Shown here one piece after another: positions 7,433 through 15,837 of a stretch of DNA of 64,000 bases. The notes beneath the pieces are model-generated. The model saw only the letters and a program-made list of their open reading frames with translations. It was not told the origin of the DNA and searched no databases. Positions within the stretch are counted from its first letter, which is position 1. Each line of letters opens with the position of its first letter. Made by a program: the position numbers and the translations under genes. The stretch comes from Lachnospiraceae bacterium (GTDB lineage Bacteria; Bacillota; Clostridia; Lachnospirales; Anaerotignaceae), in assembly GCA_003543235.1 (NCBI GenBank), contig DPJA01000009.1:1-64000 (forward strand). The letters are read 5' to 3'.

Positions 7433-7867
7433 TTAAAAAATTTTTAATCTTTCTGCAATCTTTTTACTGAACTCATCCTTGAAATAGTTCCATGTTCTTC
7501 TACTTGGTCCGTTATCCGTATCACTTCTGCGTATGTGCATATAGTTAAAATAATCATAGCTCCAATAAGCTTTTATCGAATTAAATTCATCATGAACCTT
7601 GTTCGACATGATTCCCATGATTTCTATAGCACTTTGTTCTATAGCCTCTAATTCTTTGTCTATGTAAGCTAGTTTTATGGCCTTCTGCTCCGTTGGATTG
7701 CTCGTCTTATTTCCTCTTGGCATTCCATCAGGTGGTGCAGCGCTTCCGTGCAATATACATAGTCGCTCTCTTTTTAACCTGTCATAGTCAATTATTTTAT
7801 ATCTCACCTGCATATAAACCGCATGAGGTAATGGCTCTCTATTCTTTTTTCTTTGATAATTCCTCAT
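7433..7867 (-). CDS. RinA/ArpU-like phage late transcription regulator
   Basis: 144 residues. The family pattern is visible: an N-terminal YKIIDYDRLKRER helix, then PPDGMPRGNKTSNPTEQKA around residue 46, then a helical LAYIDKELEAIEQSAIEIM. In RinA/ArpU-type activators the PRG...SNPTE segment precedes a sigma-4-like C-terminus. Here the C-terminal 50 residues (YWSYDYFNYMHI onward) are not obviously that fold, so the DNA-binding part may be divergent. Position as last early gene before terminase agrees with late-gene activation. Start supported by GGGGAG. Confidence 0.7.
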   Translation of the reverse strand: MRNYQRKKNREPLPHAVYMQVRYKIIDYDRLKRERLCILHGSAAPPDGMPRGNKTSNPTEQKAIKLAYIDKELEAIEQSAIEIMGIMSNKVHDEFNSIKAYWSYDYFNYMHIRRSDTDNGPSRRTWNYFKDEFSKKIAERLKIF

Positions 7868-7905
7868 GTATTCACTCCCCGTTATGCCACATGGTAATTT
7901 CTCGG

Positions 7906-8265
7906 TTAAGATAATATACCTGCTTCAGTTCCTTTTTCGTCAATATCTTGCCCCTCCCATGCCCAGTCTTTTTCGGCAACCAAGGCTCTAAGCAGTAGCA
8001 GATAATTTATACTGTCACATATCTTTTCATCCCACAATGAACTGTTATATGTATCTCCAGACATACACATATCAAAAACCGATACCGTGCGCTTTGCCAT
8101 CATACCTGCTAACGCCTGCTTAGGATCAACACCTTGCAGCTCCGCCGCAACCTTAAAGTTATGTAACCTATCTTCTGTGGCATATTCAGCTGCCTTGCTG
8201 TTAAGCAAATTTCTGCATTTAATTAAAATATAGTCAATTACTTCTTCAAATTCTCCTGACTTCAT
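7906..8265 (-). CDS. Phage protein, DUF1599/Nmad-like
   Basis: 119-residue helical protein. The pattern LLNSKAAEYATEDRLHNFKVAAEL...ALAGMMAKRTVSVFDM...DSINYLLLLRALV resembles the nucleotide-modification-associated/DUF1599-type phage proteins, which share features with MazG-like all-alpha folds (acidic residues in the ED and D-x-INYL helices). Activity is not established. The start overlaps the previous stop (ATGA), so it is coupled to the 127-aa gene upstream. Confidence 0.6.
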   Translation of the reverse strand: MKSGEFEEVIDYILIKCRNLLNSKAAEYATEDRLHNFKVAAELQGVDPKQALAGMMAKRTVSVFDMCMSGDTYNSSLWDEKICDSINYLLLLRALVAEKDWAWEGQDIDEKGTEAGILS

Positions 8266-8645
8266 CTTACTTCCACCCCTCTAATATCTGTGATTTTGTA
8301 AAAACTTGGCATATAATCATGTTTTTTAAGCCAATCTATAACAACTTGTGTTAATTTCTCATTGAGTTCTTCCGTGTCTTTTTCTATATCTCTAAAATAT
8401 AGCCAGTTTTCCGCAACATCCCCGCATTCTTCATAGGCTTCCTCTGAAAGAGTTTCCAAAATTCTGTAACTGTCAACGCTGATTTCAAACGGTTTTACTT
8501 CCCCAACAAAAATACTTTCCTCTAGATCTTCGCCTGCATAATTTTCAAGATAATCCTGAACACAATCTTCTACTGTGTCAAAAACATCATGTCTCCATAT
8601 TTCAGTATTTTCACTAACTGCCCATGTATATTCAATTTTATTCAT
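8262..8645 (-). CDS. Hypothetical acidic phage protein, 127 aa
   Basis: Acidic protein of 127 residues with a WAVSENTEIWRHDVFDTVEDCVQDYLENY N-terminal region resembling small phage proteins of unknown role. No catalytic motif, signal or membrane segment. Stop overlaps the start of the next gene by four bases. Function unknown. Confidence 0.6.
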   Translation of the reverse strand: MNKIEYTWAVSENTEIWRHDVFDTVEDCVQDYLENYAGEDLEESIFVGEVKPFEISVDSYRILETLSEEAYEECGDVAENWLYFRDIEKDTEELNEKLTQVVIDWLKKHDYMPSFYKITDIRGVEVR

Positions 8646-8671
8646 TCCTCAATTCTCCTTTATCTTCCGCT

Positions 8672-9814
8672 TTATCTTCCGCTCTCTCTGATTACTTTTC
8701 TGAAACCTCTGTTTTTTCTAGCTTTCCTACATGCACTACAAAAGTCAGTTTCTTTTCTCTCGTAAAATGTACCGCCACACCGTTTGCAATATTGTGGCCT
8801 AATTCTCTGAAACTCCAAGCATTCATCACAGCTAATTTGGTCTTTCTCACAATACCCAACCCAGTGTTGGCACAAATCCTTTTGCCAGAAGTCTGAAGCT
8901 TCAAAGTATTCCTTGTACTGATACCGCAGTATTGCCAATAGCCTTGTTAATAGCTCCTTGGTCTGCTGCTTTTCTTCCTCGATCATCAAAAGATACTGCT
9001 TAACCTTACGTTCGGGGCGGTTGTCTCCCCAGTTGCCACTGGCCAAGATGGACCTTACCTTATCTAAATTTTCTGTAAGATACATTCCATAAACTCGCCC
9101 TCTGATAGCCTTTGAAGATTTTCCGATTTTCTCTGAAATTAGTTCGTACCCATTCCCAGCTTTTATTAGCTCTCCAAGTAGATAAAATTCTTCATCTGTC
9201 CATCTAACATGGTTATCAGCTTTTACGGGCCTTGCTCTTATTCCTAAATCGCATACACGCCGTTGTATGGCTCCGTTGGTACGCCTTAGTGCTTTTGATA
9301 AATCTGAATAAGTGTATTTTTGCTGTTCAAGCAAATATTTTAAACGGCTATCTTCTGCAGGTGTCCAAGGTGTTTTTATGTATTTTTTATTTTTCTCAAA
9401 ATCATGTTTTCTTTTGGCTTTAACCCATGTAGGTTCTTTTCCAAGGGCATATTCCTCAAAATTTGAAAAATCTAATAAATCTTTATTTTTCTCTGACCAC
9501 TTCCAGAAATCATCAACATATACAACTTTGTAAGTGTTTTTATTAACCTGTTTGGCTTTAAGCGGAAACCCTCTATTTTCAACCCAAGATTTTATTTTAT
9601 AACCCCATCCACCAGTACAGCCAATAGCTATAAGAAGCTGGTTCCAAGTTACATATTCCCCTTGGTCTAAAAAGGCTCCCATCCCTAGCCGTTGAACTTT
9701 CACATGTATTGCATTCTCCGAACGGTTTAATTTCCTGCAGATTGTACCTAAAGATTTACTGCCCCAGTTATCACTTAAGTACTGATACTCTTCTTTAGTC
9801 CATGGTCTACTCAT
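8672..9814 (-). CDS. Triple Myb/SANT-like DNA-binding protein with C-terminal zinc ribbon
   Basis: 380-residue predicted DNA-binding protein. Three Myb/SANT-like units each begin with an acidic Trp-containing helix and end in a recognition-helix motif: about residues 3-48 (PWTKEEYQYLSDNW, then NAIHVKVQRLG), 147-195 (TPWTPAEDSRLKYLL, then GAIQRRVCDLG) and 203-250 (RWTDEEFYLLGEL, then KAIRGRVYG). Between units 1 and 2 lies a WNQLLIAIGCTGG/YVDDFWKW segment that looks like a MerR/excisionase-type winged helix. The C-terminus has CDEC, CKRC and CSAC pairs, giving a likely zinc ribbon. No strong ribosome site precedes ATG 9814. It may bind several sites at once; target unknown. Confidence 0.78.
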   Translation of the reverse strand: MSRPWTKEEYQYLSDNWGSKSLGTICRKLNRSENAIHVKVQRLGMGAFLDQGEYVTWNQLLIAIGCTGGWGYKIKSWVENRGFPLKAKQVNKNTYKVVYVDDFWKWSEKNKDLLDFSNFEEYALGKEPTWVKAKRKHDFEKNKKYIKTPWTPAEDSRLKYLLEQQKYTYSDLSKALRRTNGAIQRRVCDLGIRARPVKADNHVRWTDEEFYLLGELIKAGNGYELISEKIGKSSKAIRGRVYGMYLTENLDKVRSILASGNWGDNRPERKVKQYLLMIEEEKQQTKELLTRLLAILRYQYKEYFEASDFWQKDLCQHWVGYCEKDQISCDECLEFQRIRPQYCKRCGGTFYERKETDFCSACRKARKNRGFRKVIRESGR

Positions 9815-9841
9815 ATGATTTTAAGAGAAACTATAGTTTTA

Positions 9842-9851
9842 TGCGGCCGCA
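9842..9851. other. GC-only palindrome TGCGGCCGCA in an AT-rich gap
   Basis: Ten-base perfect palindrome (contains a NotI octamer) between the Myb-like gene and the 280-aa gene. It stands out in an AT-rich intergenic stretch of 74 bases. A protein-binding site is possible; no partner is indicated. Confidence 0.35.
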
Positions 9852-9888
9852 AACCTCTTTACCCCTCTCTTTTTTAATATTTAAAAAA

Positions 9889-10731
9889 TCAACAGCACTT
9901 TCTCCTGCGTTTTAGTTCATTTATTAATTCCTTCTCATTGCAAAGAGATAATTGCTTTTTTCGTTCTACATACTCCTTTGGTGGGTTGTGCCGTTTTAGC
10001 CTTCCCAATACATCTGCAGGTGAACGGTCAAACAAAGCAAAACCCGCAACATTATTCACTGTTCCACAAGGCAATAATACCCACCACATATTATTAATAT
10101 TGTGGTACACCTTACCTCTCATAAGATAGCCACTCCAATCACGGAAATACTTAATATCCCCGTTATAAATTGTCTTTTTGTCCCTATCTTGATTGTTGTA
10201 ACTGTACTCGCTTGTTTCCCCTTCAATTTCTGCAAGGTCAAACCACTGCTTCTGAGGGCGATGGCAACTTCTTATATAATCCTCAATGATAAAGTCTTTG
10301 CCTTTTTTTGAATTCGGTCTAAACTCAATAGAGAACCCTTTGCTTTTAAAAAATTGCACTAGCTTTTTTTGAGTAATGTCATATTGTTTACCAATTAGAT
10401 ACGGCATTTTTTTGCGTTTATTGAAGTCATAATACCCACCGTTTGGATTTTCGTAACTAACATCTTGGTAAAACTCTATGTAAAATACATTGGGATGCCA
10501 TTCTGCCTTGAATTTCAAATCGGCATATCGTCCTTCTTTGTGGTCCTTAAGCAAAATCGGATACTGCTTTTTTATACGCTTGTCCTCTCCTACATAGAAA
10601 CCGATTGAACCCAGGAAACTCATAGTATCAGCAAAATTATCCCAATGTACATTTCCCTCGTGCTCCCACATATTAGGATTTTCTCCCCGGTCTATACTGA
10701 ATTTTGTATCATATATATCTACTTTTATCAT
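9889..10731 (-). CDS. Hypothetical phage protein, 280 aa
   Basis: Not recognised. A 280-residue protein rich in aromatic residues (many Tyr/Trp/Phe), with a charged middle (YDFNKRKKMPYLIGKQYDITQKKLVQFFKS region) and a basic, cysteine-ended C-terminus (KRRRKCC). No signal peptide, membrane span or catalytic signature. AGGAGG precedes ATG 10731. It sits in the replication block between SSB-associated genes and the Myb-like protein. Confidence 0.65.
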   Translation of the reverse strand: MIKVDIYDTKFSIDRGENPNMWEHEGNVHWDNFADTMSFLGSIGFYVGEDKRIKKQYPILLKDHKEGRYADLKFKAEWHPNVFYIEFYQDVSYENPNGGYYDFNKRKKMPYLIGKQYDITQKKLVQFFKSKGFSIEFRPNSKKGKDFIIEDYIRSCHRPQKQWFDLAEIEGETSEYSYNNQDRDKKTIYNGDIKYFRDWSGYLMRGKVYHNINNMWWVLLPCGTVNNVAGFALFDRSPADVLGRLKRHNPPKEYVERKKQLSLCNEKELINELKRRRKCC

Positions 10732-10771
10732 TTCTAAACCTCCTTAGCGGCTATTTTTAATATATTAGAAA

Positions 10772-11050
10772 TTACCCCTTTAATTTTTCCAACCGATTAA
10801 TCAATTCATTAATTTTCATTGGTTCATCAAAATAAAACTCACTTCCAAGGTCATCCACTTCTCCTTTTGCCCATCCTGTTTTGTGTACCCGAACCAAACA
10901 CCTAGCCACATGTCCTGATATGTCAATAAAAACTGTGGGCTTTTCTCCTGTTTCTTCTTTACTTCTTGCTTCAAAGCCATTAACATCTAACACCACATCT
11001 AGCAGCCTGTGTAACTGCTCTCTATTTGCTTGTTCCTGCTTTTTAGTCAT
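10772..11050 (-). CDS. Hypothetical phage protein, 92 aa
   Basis: 92 residues, two N-terminal helices, then a beta-rich middle (PTVFIDISGHVARCLVRVHKTGW) and a C-terminal helix. Not recognised as a named family. Located immediately downstream of ssb in the early operon; AGGGGAA upstream of ATG 11050. Confidence 0.6.
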   Translation of the reverse strand: MTKKQEQANREQLHRLLDVVLDVNGFEARSKEETGEKPTVFIDISGHVARCLVRVHKTGWAKGEVDDLGSEFYFDEPMKINELINRLEKLKG

Positions 11051-11063
11051 TCATATTCCCCTC

Positions 11064-11504
11064 TCAAAATGGCAAATCATCATCTTCTAGGCTTTCATCC
11101 ATTGGATAAAATCCCTCTGGTGTATTTGGGTCTTTTGGTTCACTTGCCATAGTAGCTGGCTTACCCTCTCTGCTTTCAAAAGCTGTTTTGCTTTCTGCAA
11201 AATAGTTCTCTTCAACAATAACTTCCGTACTCCAACGCTTTGTTCCGTCTTTATCATCCCAGCTTCGCACTTGAAGCCTTCCAACCACGCTTACCATCTG
11301 CCCTTTTTTAAAGTATCTCTCTACAAATTCGCCGCTTTTACCAAACGCTACACAGTTTATAAAATCTGCATCTGGCTCACCCTCTCGCTTAAATCGGCGG
11401 TTTACTGCTAATGAAAATCTTGCTACTGCAGTTGGCGTCTGACCTTGCGAGTACCTAACATCAGGGTTTCTGGCCAATCTGCCCATTAAGATAACTTTAT
11501 TCAC
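11064..11504 (-). CDS. ssb: Phage single-stranded DNA-binding protein
   Basis: 146-residue SSB. OB-fold residues 1-105 show MNKVILMGRLARNPDVRYS, FINCVAFGKSGEFVERYFKKG and VVGRLQVRSWDD motifs. A short linker leads to the acidic DDDLPF tip that recruits replication/recombination partners. It coats ssDNA during phage replication and RecT annealing. Starts within the stop of the small gene before it (four-base overlap), so expression is coupled. Confidence 0.96.
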   Translation of the reverse strand: MNKVILMGRLARNPDVRYSQGQTPTAVARFSLAVNRRFKREGEPDADFINCVAFGKSGEFVERYFKKGQMVSVVGRLQVRSWDDKDGTKRWSTEVIVEENYFAESKTAFESREGKPATMASEPKDPNTPEGFYPMDESLEDDDLPF

Positions 11505-11719
11505 CTAACTGTCTCCTCCCCTGCGAACCACCGTCTGCATTTTTCAACTGGGTAACAGTATTTTTCACGTTTTTGCAATCCAGGCTTAATACTATTTAAC
11601 AACTCAAATGGCATACCTTGTTTACGGAATATCCCAAGGTGTGTGGCATCTCCTACAAAAAAAACTTCTATAGCATCATCGCCAGATACATACAAAACTC
11701 CATCTTTAATAAATTTCAT
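11501..11719 (-). CDS. Small excisionase-like/winged-helix-like phage protein
   Basis: 72 residues. The second half (FRKQGMPFELLNSIKPGLQKREKYCYPVEKCRRWFAGEE) resembles the MerR-like winged-helix pattern of excisionases and small terminase-type DNA-binding proteins, in which a Gly-Met/Leu-Pro helix is followed by a Lys-rich wing and an aromatic helix. An excision or recombination-directionality role is possible but the location in the replication operon argues for something else. Confidence in fold is moderate, in function low. Confidence 0.55.
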   Translation of the reverse strand: MKFIKDGVLYVSGDDAIEVFFVGDATHLGIFRKQGMPFELLNSIKPGLQKREKYCYPVEKCRRWFAGEETVR

Positions 11720-11722
11720 AGC

Positions 11723-11866
11723 TTAATCCTCTCTTCCCGTAGCCTCTATGTAAGTTATAGTTTTATTTCCTAGCTTCATTTTTTTCTGGCTTACAGTATA
11801 GCCATTTTTAAAAAGTATTGCTGCTACCGTTATTCTGTCTGCCTCGTTTACTATATTAATGGTCAT
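11723..11866 (-). CDS. Very small phage protein, 47 aa
   Basis: A 47-codon reading frame, starting MTINIVNEADRITVAAILF and ending in EATGRED. AAGGTG lies seven bases before ATG 11866, the start overlaps the rusA stop by 11 bases and the stop is four bases before the next gene, which is typical operon packing. The ADRITVAAILFKNGYTV pattern recurs in small phage proteins of Clostridia as far as I recall. Function unknown. Confidence 0.65.
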   Translation of the reverse strand: MTINIVNEADRITVAAILFKNGYTVSQKKMKLGNKTITYIEATGRED

Positions 11867-12269
11867 TAAAAACACACCTTCCCAAAACACTACTTAAAAC
11901 AACCTCAACCCTAGGCTTGTCTGAGTACCATTTTTCAACTGTAAGCCTAACAACTTGCTTGTCATCCGCATAGGCTATGCCGTTTAGAGCATCTAAAATG
12001 ATTTTAGCCACATTATCACAATCAGGCTTTTTATCTGGACGTATAACCCCTTGCTTCATGAGTTCCTTTTTATTTTTGGGTTTAGACTTTGGTATTGCAT
12101 AATAAGCTTTTATATTGGCTTCTAAGAAGCCATCTAGGATTTCCCCTGAATAAACCGTTTTTACTAAATTCTCATAAAGTACAGTTTTCTTTGGTGTAAA
12201 TGCCCCTGTTTTAGTAACAACAGGCCTTGCTTTCCCTGTTGGCTCTCCTGGTATTGTAAACTCAATCAT
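11856..12269 (-). CDS. rusA: RusA-family Holliday junction resolvase
   Basis: 137-residue endonuclease that cuts branched DNA during phage replication/recombination. N-terminal FTIPGEPTGKARPV and the acidic active-site region KKPDCDNVAKIILDALNG followed by AYADDKQV are diagnostic of RusA. C-terminal VEKWYSDKPRVEV completes the fold. GGGGCGGAG precedes ATG 12269. Between the replication initiator and small coupled genes. Confidence 0.94.
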   Translation of the reverse strand: MIEFTIPGEPTGKARPVVTKTGAFTPKKTVLYENLVKTVYSGEILDGFLEANIKAYYAIPKSKPKNKKELMKQGVIRPDKKPDCDNVAKIILDALNGIAYADDKQVVRLTVEKWYSDKPRVEVVLSSVLGRCVFNDH

Positions 12270-12283
12270 TAACTCCGCCCCTT

Positions 12284-13183
12284 CTATACACCGTCAATAT
12301 CCTTTGACAAATTCCTAAGTTCTGCCCTTTCAAATTCATCATAGTTATAGTTTCGTTGTTCATAATCTGCAAATTTATTTTTAGCCCCAGATGTACCTTT
12401 TTGTGATGAACTATTACCTACCGATATTTCATTTTTTTCCCATTTTCGAACAGCTGCTTTCCAGTCTTTCATTGGTGTTTTTCCAACCATCCAACCATTT
12501 GACATATAGTGGTCAACAAATTTCTCTGCACTGATATTATTTTTACGCTCCGTGCAATAGGCTTGTACTTCTTCAACTGTAGGTGGTTTAAATTTTTTAG
12601 ATTTGGAGGTTTCTGCCCCTATCTCTTTACTTTTATTTACTTTACTTTCCTTTACTTTACTTTGCGGATTATTAATCTGATTAACTCCGTTATTCGCCCG
12701 ATTAACTCCATCATTGGCCCGATTAATAAAATTGTGCAGAACAATACTCTTTTCAGAAATGGCTCTCATTTCATCTTCTGTTAAAAGCCATTTTGAAAAG
12801 TCAATACTCACTGTCTTACGGTCAACAGTAGAACGATAATATGTCTTCTGTGCCCTAACGGAAGTTATAGTTTTGGATTTGAACTGGTCGCCGCTGAACA
12901 GTTCACACGCCACCAAATCCTCAATAATCTCCATGACAATTTCAGCTGTAGGCTGGTATTTTCCCTGCATACACTCAAGTACTTCCCACACAACATCATC
13001 TTTGTATTTGTCGGAATAATCTATGTAGTAACCCTTGTCTTCGTAAAGGATGCTTAGCAGGGCAATATATATCATAGTTGCCATATAGCCGTATTTAAGT
13101 TTACATCTGCGTAATTTTCTATCGGACAGCAAATCTACATCAAAGGGGAAATAATCAAGTCCTACTTTTGTTGGAGCTGCCAT
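12284..13183 (-). CDS. Phage replication initiator (DUF4373/DnaD-type)
   Basis: 299-residue replisome organiser. Residues 1-130 match the DUF4373 (Lin1244/Lin1753) winged-helix domain (GLDYFPFDVDLLSDRKLRRCKLKYG). Residues 155-195 are a low-complexity linker with a seven-residue repeat (NRANDGV/NRANNGV) and KVKESKVNKSKE, encoded by DNA iterons. Residues 205-255 (TVEEVQAYCTERKNNI...MVGKTPMKDWKAAVRKWEK) are the C-terminal domain typical of these proteins. It should bind the phage origin, probably inside this gene, and load helicase. No phage helicase or DnaC-like loader is nearby, so host factors are probably used. Confidence 0.85.
   Translation of the reverse strand: MAAPTKVGLDYFPFDVDLLSDRKLRRCKLKYGYMATMIYIALLSILYEDKGYYIDYSDKYKDDVVWEVLECMQGKYQPTAEIVMEIIEDLVACELFSGDQFKSKTITSVRAQKTYYRSTVDRKTVSIDFSKWLLTEDEMRAISEKSIVLHNFINRANDGVNRANNGVNQINNPQSKVKESKVNKSKEIGAETSKSKKFKPPTVEEVQAYCTERKNNISAEKFVDHYMSNGWMVGKTPMKDWKAAVRKWEKNEISVGNSSSQKGTSGAKNKFADYEQRNYNYDEFERAELRNLSKDIDGV
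12679..12726. repeat. 21-bp iterons inside the replication initiator gene
   Basis: GATTAACTCCRTYATTSGCCC occurs at 12679-12699 and 12700-12720 with a third partial unit (GATTAA) from 12721. The period is exactly 21 bases (seven codons). Iterons within the initiator linker are where many phage origins lie, so this is the best origin candidate in the early region. Confidence 0.7.
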
Positions 13184-13195
13184 CCATTGCCCTCC

Positions 13196-13840
13196 TTATT
13201 TATCATCGTGTTTGTGTACAAAAATATATTGACTATGACTACCCATGTTTTCATACAACCAATTAAGAGCCTTTTCCTCGCTTAGATGGTTCTTTAACAC
13301 TTCTCTTTCGTAGGCATATTCGCCGTTCAGTTTCTTTTCTGCAATTCTGTTTGCTATTTCTTCCTCTTTGTAATTTGCTTCAATCATATAGATGTCATAA
13401 CCGTTTGCTTCTATCCCCTCAAGGGTATTAAGGTCTGTGGCATAAAATACCTGTTGCATTCCTTCTGATTTCAAATCAAACTTAAACCCACAATTCGGTA
13501 TATTGTGTTTTGTTTTAAATGGTTCTACAGAAAAAGCTCTGTAATCATTAACACAATCCATAACAAGTACATCAATATTTCTTTTATCTACCCTACAACC
13601 GATTAAGTCATTTATCAGCCATTCCCCGCAAGCAAACCTTAATGTAGGCCTTTCTCTTGCCAATCTATTTATAGTAGCGAGGTTAAAATGGTCCATATGT
13701 ATATGTGTTAAAAATACAACCTTTAAATCCTTGTAATAGGGCTGTAGCACCTTAAAAGGCACTCCACAATCCACTAATATATAATCGTTCAAAATAACTG
13801 CATTTCCTTTGCTTCCGCTACTTAAAATTTTATAGGTCAT
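13196..13840 (-). CDS. Phage MBL-fold metallo-hydrolase
   Basis: 214-residue metallo-beta-lactamase-fold protein. SSGSKGNAVILN near the N-terminus and the metal motif THIHMDH at about residues 45-51 are clear; a later Asp (YATDLNTLEG) and HKH near the C-terminus (FVHKHDD) complete a di-metal site. Such genes commonly accompany recT in Firmicute phages and may supply a nuclease or phosphodiesterase, but the substrate is unknown. Overlaps recT by 11 bases and the initiator follows by 12 bases. Confidence 0.9.
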   Translation of the reverse strand: MTYKILSSGSKGNAVILNDYILVDCGVPFKVLQPYYKDLKVVFLTHIHMDHFNLATINRLARERPTLRFACGEWLINDLIGCRVDKRNIDVLVMDCVNDYRAFSVEPFKTKHNIPNCGFKFDLKSEGMQQVFYATDLNTLEGIEANGYDIYMIEANYKEEEIANRIAEKKLNGEYAYEREVLKNHLSEEKALNWLYENMGSHSQYIFVHKHDDK

Positions 13841-14717
13841 TTAAATTCACCGATTCTTCAAATCCAGATGCTGCATAATCTTCAAAGTTATCTTCATTCT
13901 CCTCTAGCACCTGCTCTTGTACATCCTCTTGCTCTGTAGTAAATACACCATCTTGCATTGTTACAGTACTATTGTCAGCCTCAAAGGCTTGTACCATATC
14001 AACACTAAGAACTCCCCAGTGACTTAGCAGTTGTCTAAGCATTGTTTTTTCTGCCATAGCATCAAAATTTTTATACCAAAATGAACTATATTTCCATAAA
14101 TCTTTTTCGGGTATTTCACCCTTATGTAACTTTTTGTGCATGATAAGACTAAATGCTTGAGAATATCTGTCTGCGTGTTGTTCCATTTTTTCTTTAGACC
14201 AATACATACTTTTTCTGAATCCATTTTCAAGAACGAAATATGCGTGATATCCAACTACAGGAGCCTTAAGTTTTATATAATCATCTTCAATAAACTCTAT
14301 AATCGGGTTTCCTGTGAATTTATCAATGCCTTTATACTCACCTTCATGAATTGTGCTTACCCCTAAATCTGAATACTGTCTTGAGCGGATAGCAAGCTGA
14401 ACATACCCTTTATAACCTAACTGAAACTGTGCATCTTTTGTATTTTTCTTTCTATTATTAAAAGGCACTAAATAATACTGCCCAAGCTGTGGTGATGGAG
14501 TAAGCCCTAGGCTTTCCCCTAACAAAGCGGCCGAAAGAATTGTTGAAGGGTCACACTCTTGCAGAGTAGGATTTACGGCCACCGCACTCATAATGCTGGA
14601 CATAAATCTTTTTGCTGACTTTGCATCTGGAATGGCACTTCGAATTAATTTTTGATACCCCTCTGTTGTAATTGCTACTGAAAACTTTGGTTTTCTTGTT
14701 TGTAAATCAGCACTCAT
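13830..14717 (-). CDS. recT: RecT-family single-strand annealing protein
   Basis: 295 residues. Typical RecT features: FMSSIMSAVAVNPTLQECDPSTILSAALLGESLGLTPSP region at 42-77, LGQYYLVPFNN and QFQLGYKGYVQLAIRSRQY. The acidic C-terminal tail (about 245-295) is variable and rich in Glu. It anneals homologous ssDNA for phage recombination; the partner exonuclease (RecE/YqaJ-type) is not visible, although the MBL protein next door could substitute. Overlaps DUF1351 upstream. Confidence 0.95.
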   Translation of the reverse strand: MSADLQTRKPKFSVAITTEGYQKLIRSAIPDAKSAKRFMSSIMSAVAVNPTLQECDPSTILSAALLGESLGLTPSPQLGQYYLVPFNNRKKNTKDAQFQLGYKGYVQLAIRSRQYSDLGVSTIHEGEYKGIDKFTGNPIIEFIEDDYIKLKAPVVGYHAYFVLENGFRKSMYWSKEKMEQHADRYSQAFSLIMHKKLHKGEIPEKDLWKYSSFWYKNFDAMAEKTMLRQLLSHWGVLSVDMVQAFEADNSTVTMQDGVFTTEQEDVQEQVLEENEDNFEDYAASGFEESVNLNDL

Positions 14718-15774
14718 ATTTGTAGCCCCCTTCTTCTAAAAACCTCTTTATCTCTCTAAGTTCTTCAAGTGTTCCTGTAACTTTAAATGCAGCTGAATAT
14801 TTCTTTTCTGCTTGCGGCTCAGGCTTAGTAACTACAGGAGCAGTTAAGTTTGCTACCTTTTCTACTGCTTTCACATGTTCCTGTTCTGCTTGTTTTTTAG
14901 CTTCAAGTTCTGCCTGTCTGGCTTTCTGTTCTTCTATGGCTTTATGCCTTGTTACAACCGTTGTAATTGCCTGGGCACAATTTAGGGATTTCTTGTACTC
15001 AACAAGAATTTCTTCTTTGTGCTCCTGGGTTACAATCAATGCAACCTCATCCGAAACATGTTCAATAAATACTTTTGCCTGCTCTTTTAAAGATTTAAGG
15101 CTTGCTGTTAAAGTAATATTTATTTTTGCATCTTCGTATGATACAAAGTCAATATCTTTACTACTTAAATACTCGTTGAAATAGAGCTTCACCGATTCTT
15201 CTTTTTGGTCTTTTAACTCGTTTTCAACGTCACTTATGCGTTTTTTTAATGTATTGTCAGCAGACTTTAACTTATCAGAAATATAAATTTTGTATTTGTT
15301 GTTAAACTGCTCATACGGATTCATAATGGCATTTTTAACCTCTATACGTTGTCTTTCTAATGATTCAAAAATCTTCTTCAAATCAGCTCTATCCGATTTA
15401 ACAACCTTAATATTATCTTCCGTACAAGGCAAAGCCAAGGCAGTGTTGACCCTTATTTCTATTTCATCAGATAAAGACTTTAATCGTTCCTCGATAATGG
15501 GAAGTTGCTTAACAGTAATTAATTCTTGAACTTTTGCTTCATCTTCAATTGTTATACTTTCTGGTCCAATATCAATTACAGAAGCTACATATTTCAAATT
15601 TTCTCCGTATTTTTCAGATTCCTCTTGCGGAACTTCATCTGAAGTAACCACAAGCTTTTTCCCCTCTGATGTTGTTACAATCTCACCTACTGCTACTTCC
15701 TCATGGCTGCCATATGTATATTCCCTGCCTTTCGGCACGTTTTCGTTATCTAAAAACCTGCATTTAATTATCAT
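14707..15774 (-). CDS. DUF1351 phage protein
   Basis: 355 residues. The central domain (about 80-300) with QELITVKQLPIIEERLKSLSDEIE and MNPYEQFNNKYK matches DUF1351, a long coiled-coil phage protein usually located next to recT. N-terminal 70 residues form a small beta module; a KARQAELEAKKQAE coiled coil leads to a C-terminal FKVTGTLEELREIKRFLEEGG unit. Role in recombination suspected but not proven. ATG 15774 is nine bases after AGGAGG; the GTG at 15780 is too close to it. Confidence 0.85.
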   Translation of the reverse strand: MIIKCRFLDNENVPKGREYTYGSHEEVAVGEIVTTSEGKKLVVTSDEVPQEESEKYGENLKYVASVIDIGPESITIEDEAKVQELITVKQLPIIEERLKSLSDEIEIRVNTALALPCTEDNIKVVKSDRADLKKIFESLERQRIEVKNAIMNPYEQFNNKYKIYISDKLKSADNTLKKRISDVENELKDQKEESVKLYFNEYLSSKDIDFVSYEDAKINITLTASLKSLKEQAKVFIEHVSDEVALIVTQEHKEEILVEYKKSLNCAQAITTVVTRHKAIEEQKARQAELEAKKQAEQEHVKAVEKVANLTAPVVTKPEPQAEKKYSAAFKVTGTLEELREIKRFLEEGGYKYEC

Positions 15775-15837
15775 TTCCACATTCCTCCTTGAAAAAATAT
15801 TTGTATTGTGATACCATTAAGTTGAATAATTATCTTT

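Noticed and set aside
9842..9851. TGCGGCCGCA palindrome as a phage cos or pac site
   Set aside because: The site lies far from terminase and a single short palindrome is no evidence for packaging; kept only as an unexplained site.
11501..11719. Calling the 72-aa protein the excisionase (recombination directionality factor)
   Set aside because: It only resembles a winged helix, sits in the replication operon and is far from the recombinase; directionality factors of serine integrases vary too much to assign by fold.
12600..12670. AAAGTAAA-type short repeats near the initiator iterons
   Set aside because: They encode the KVKESKVNKSK linker and are low-complexity codon repeats rather than clear binding sites.
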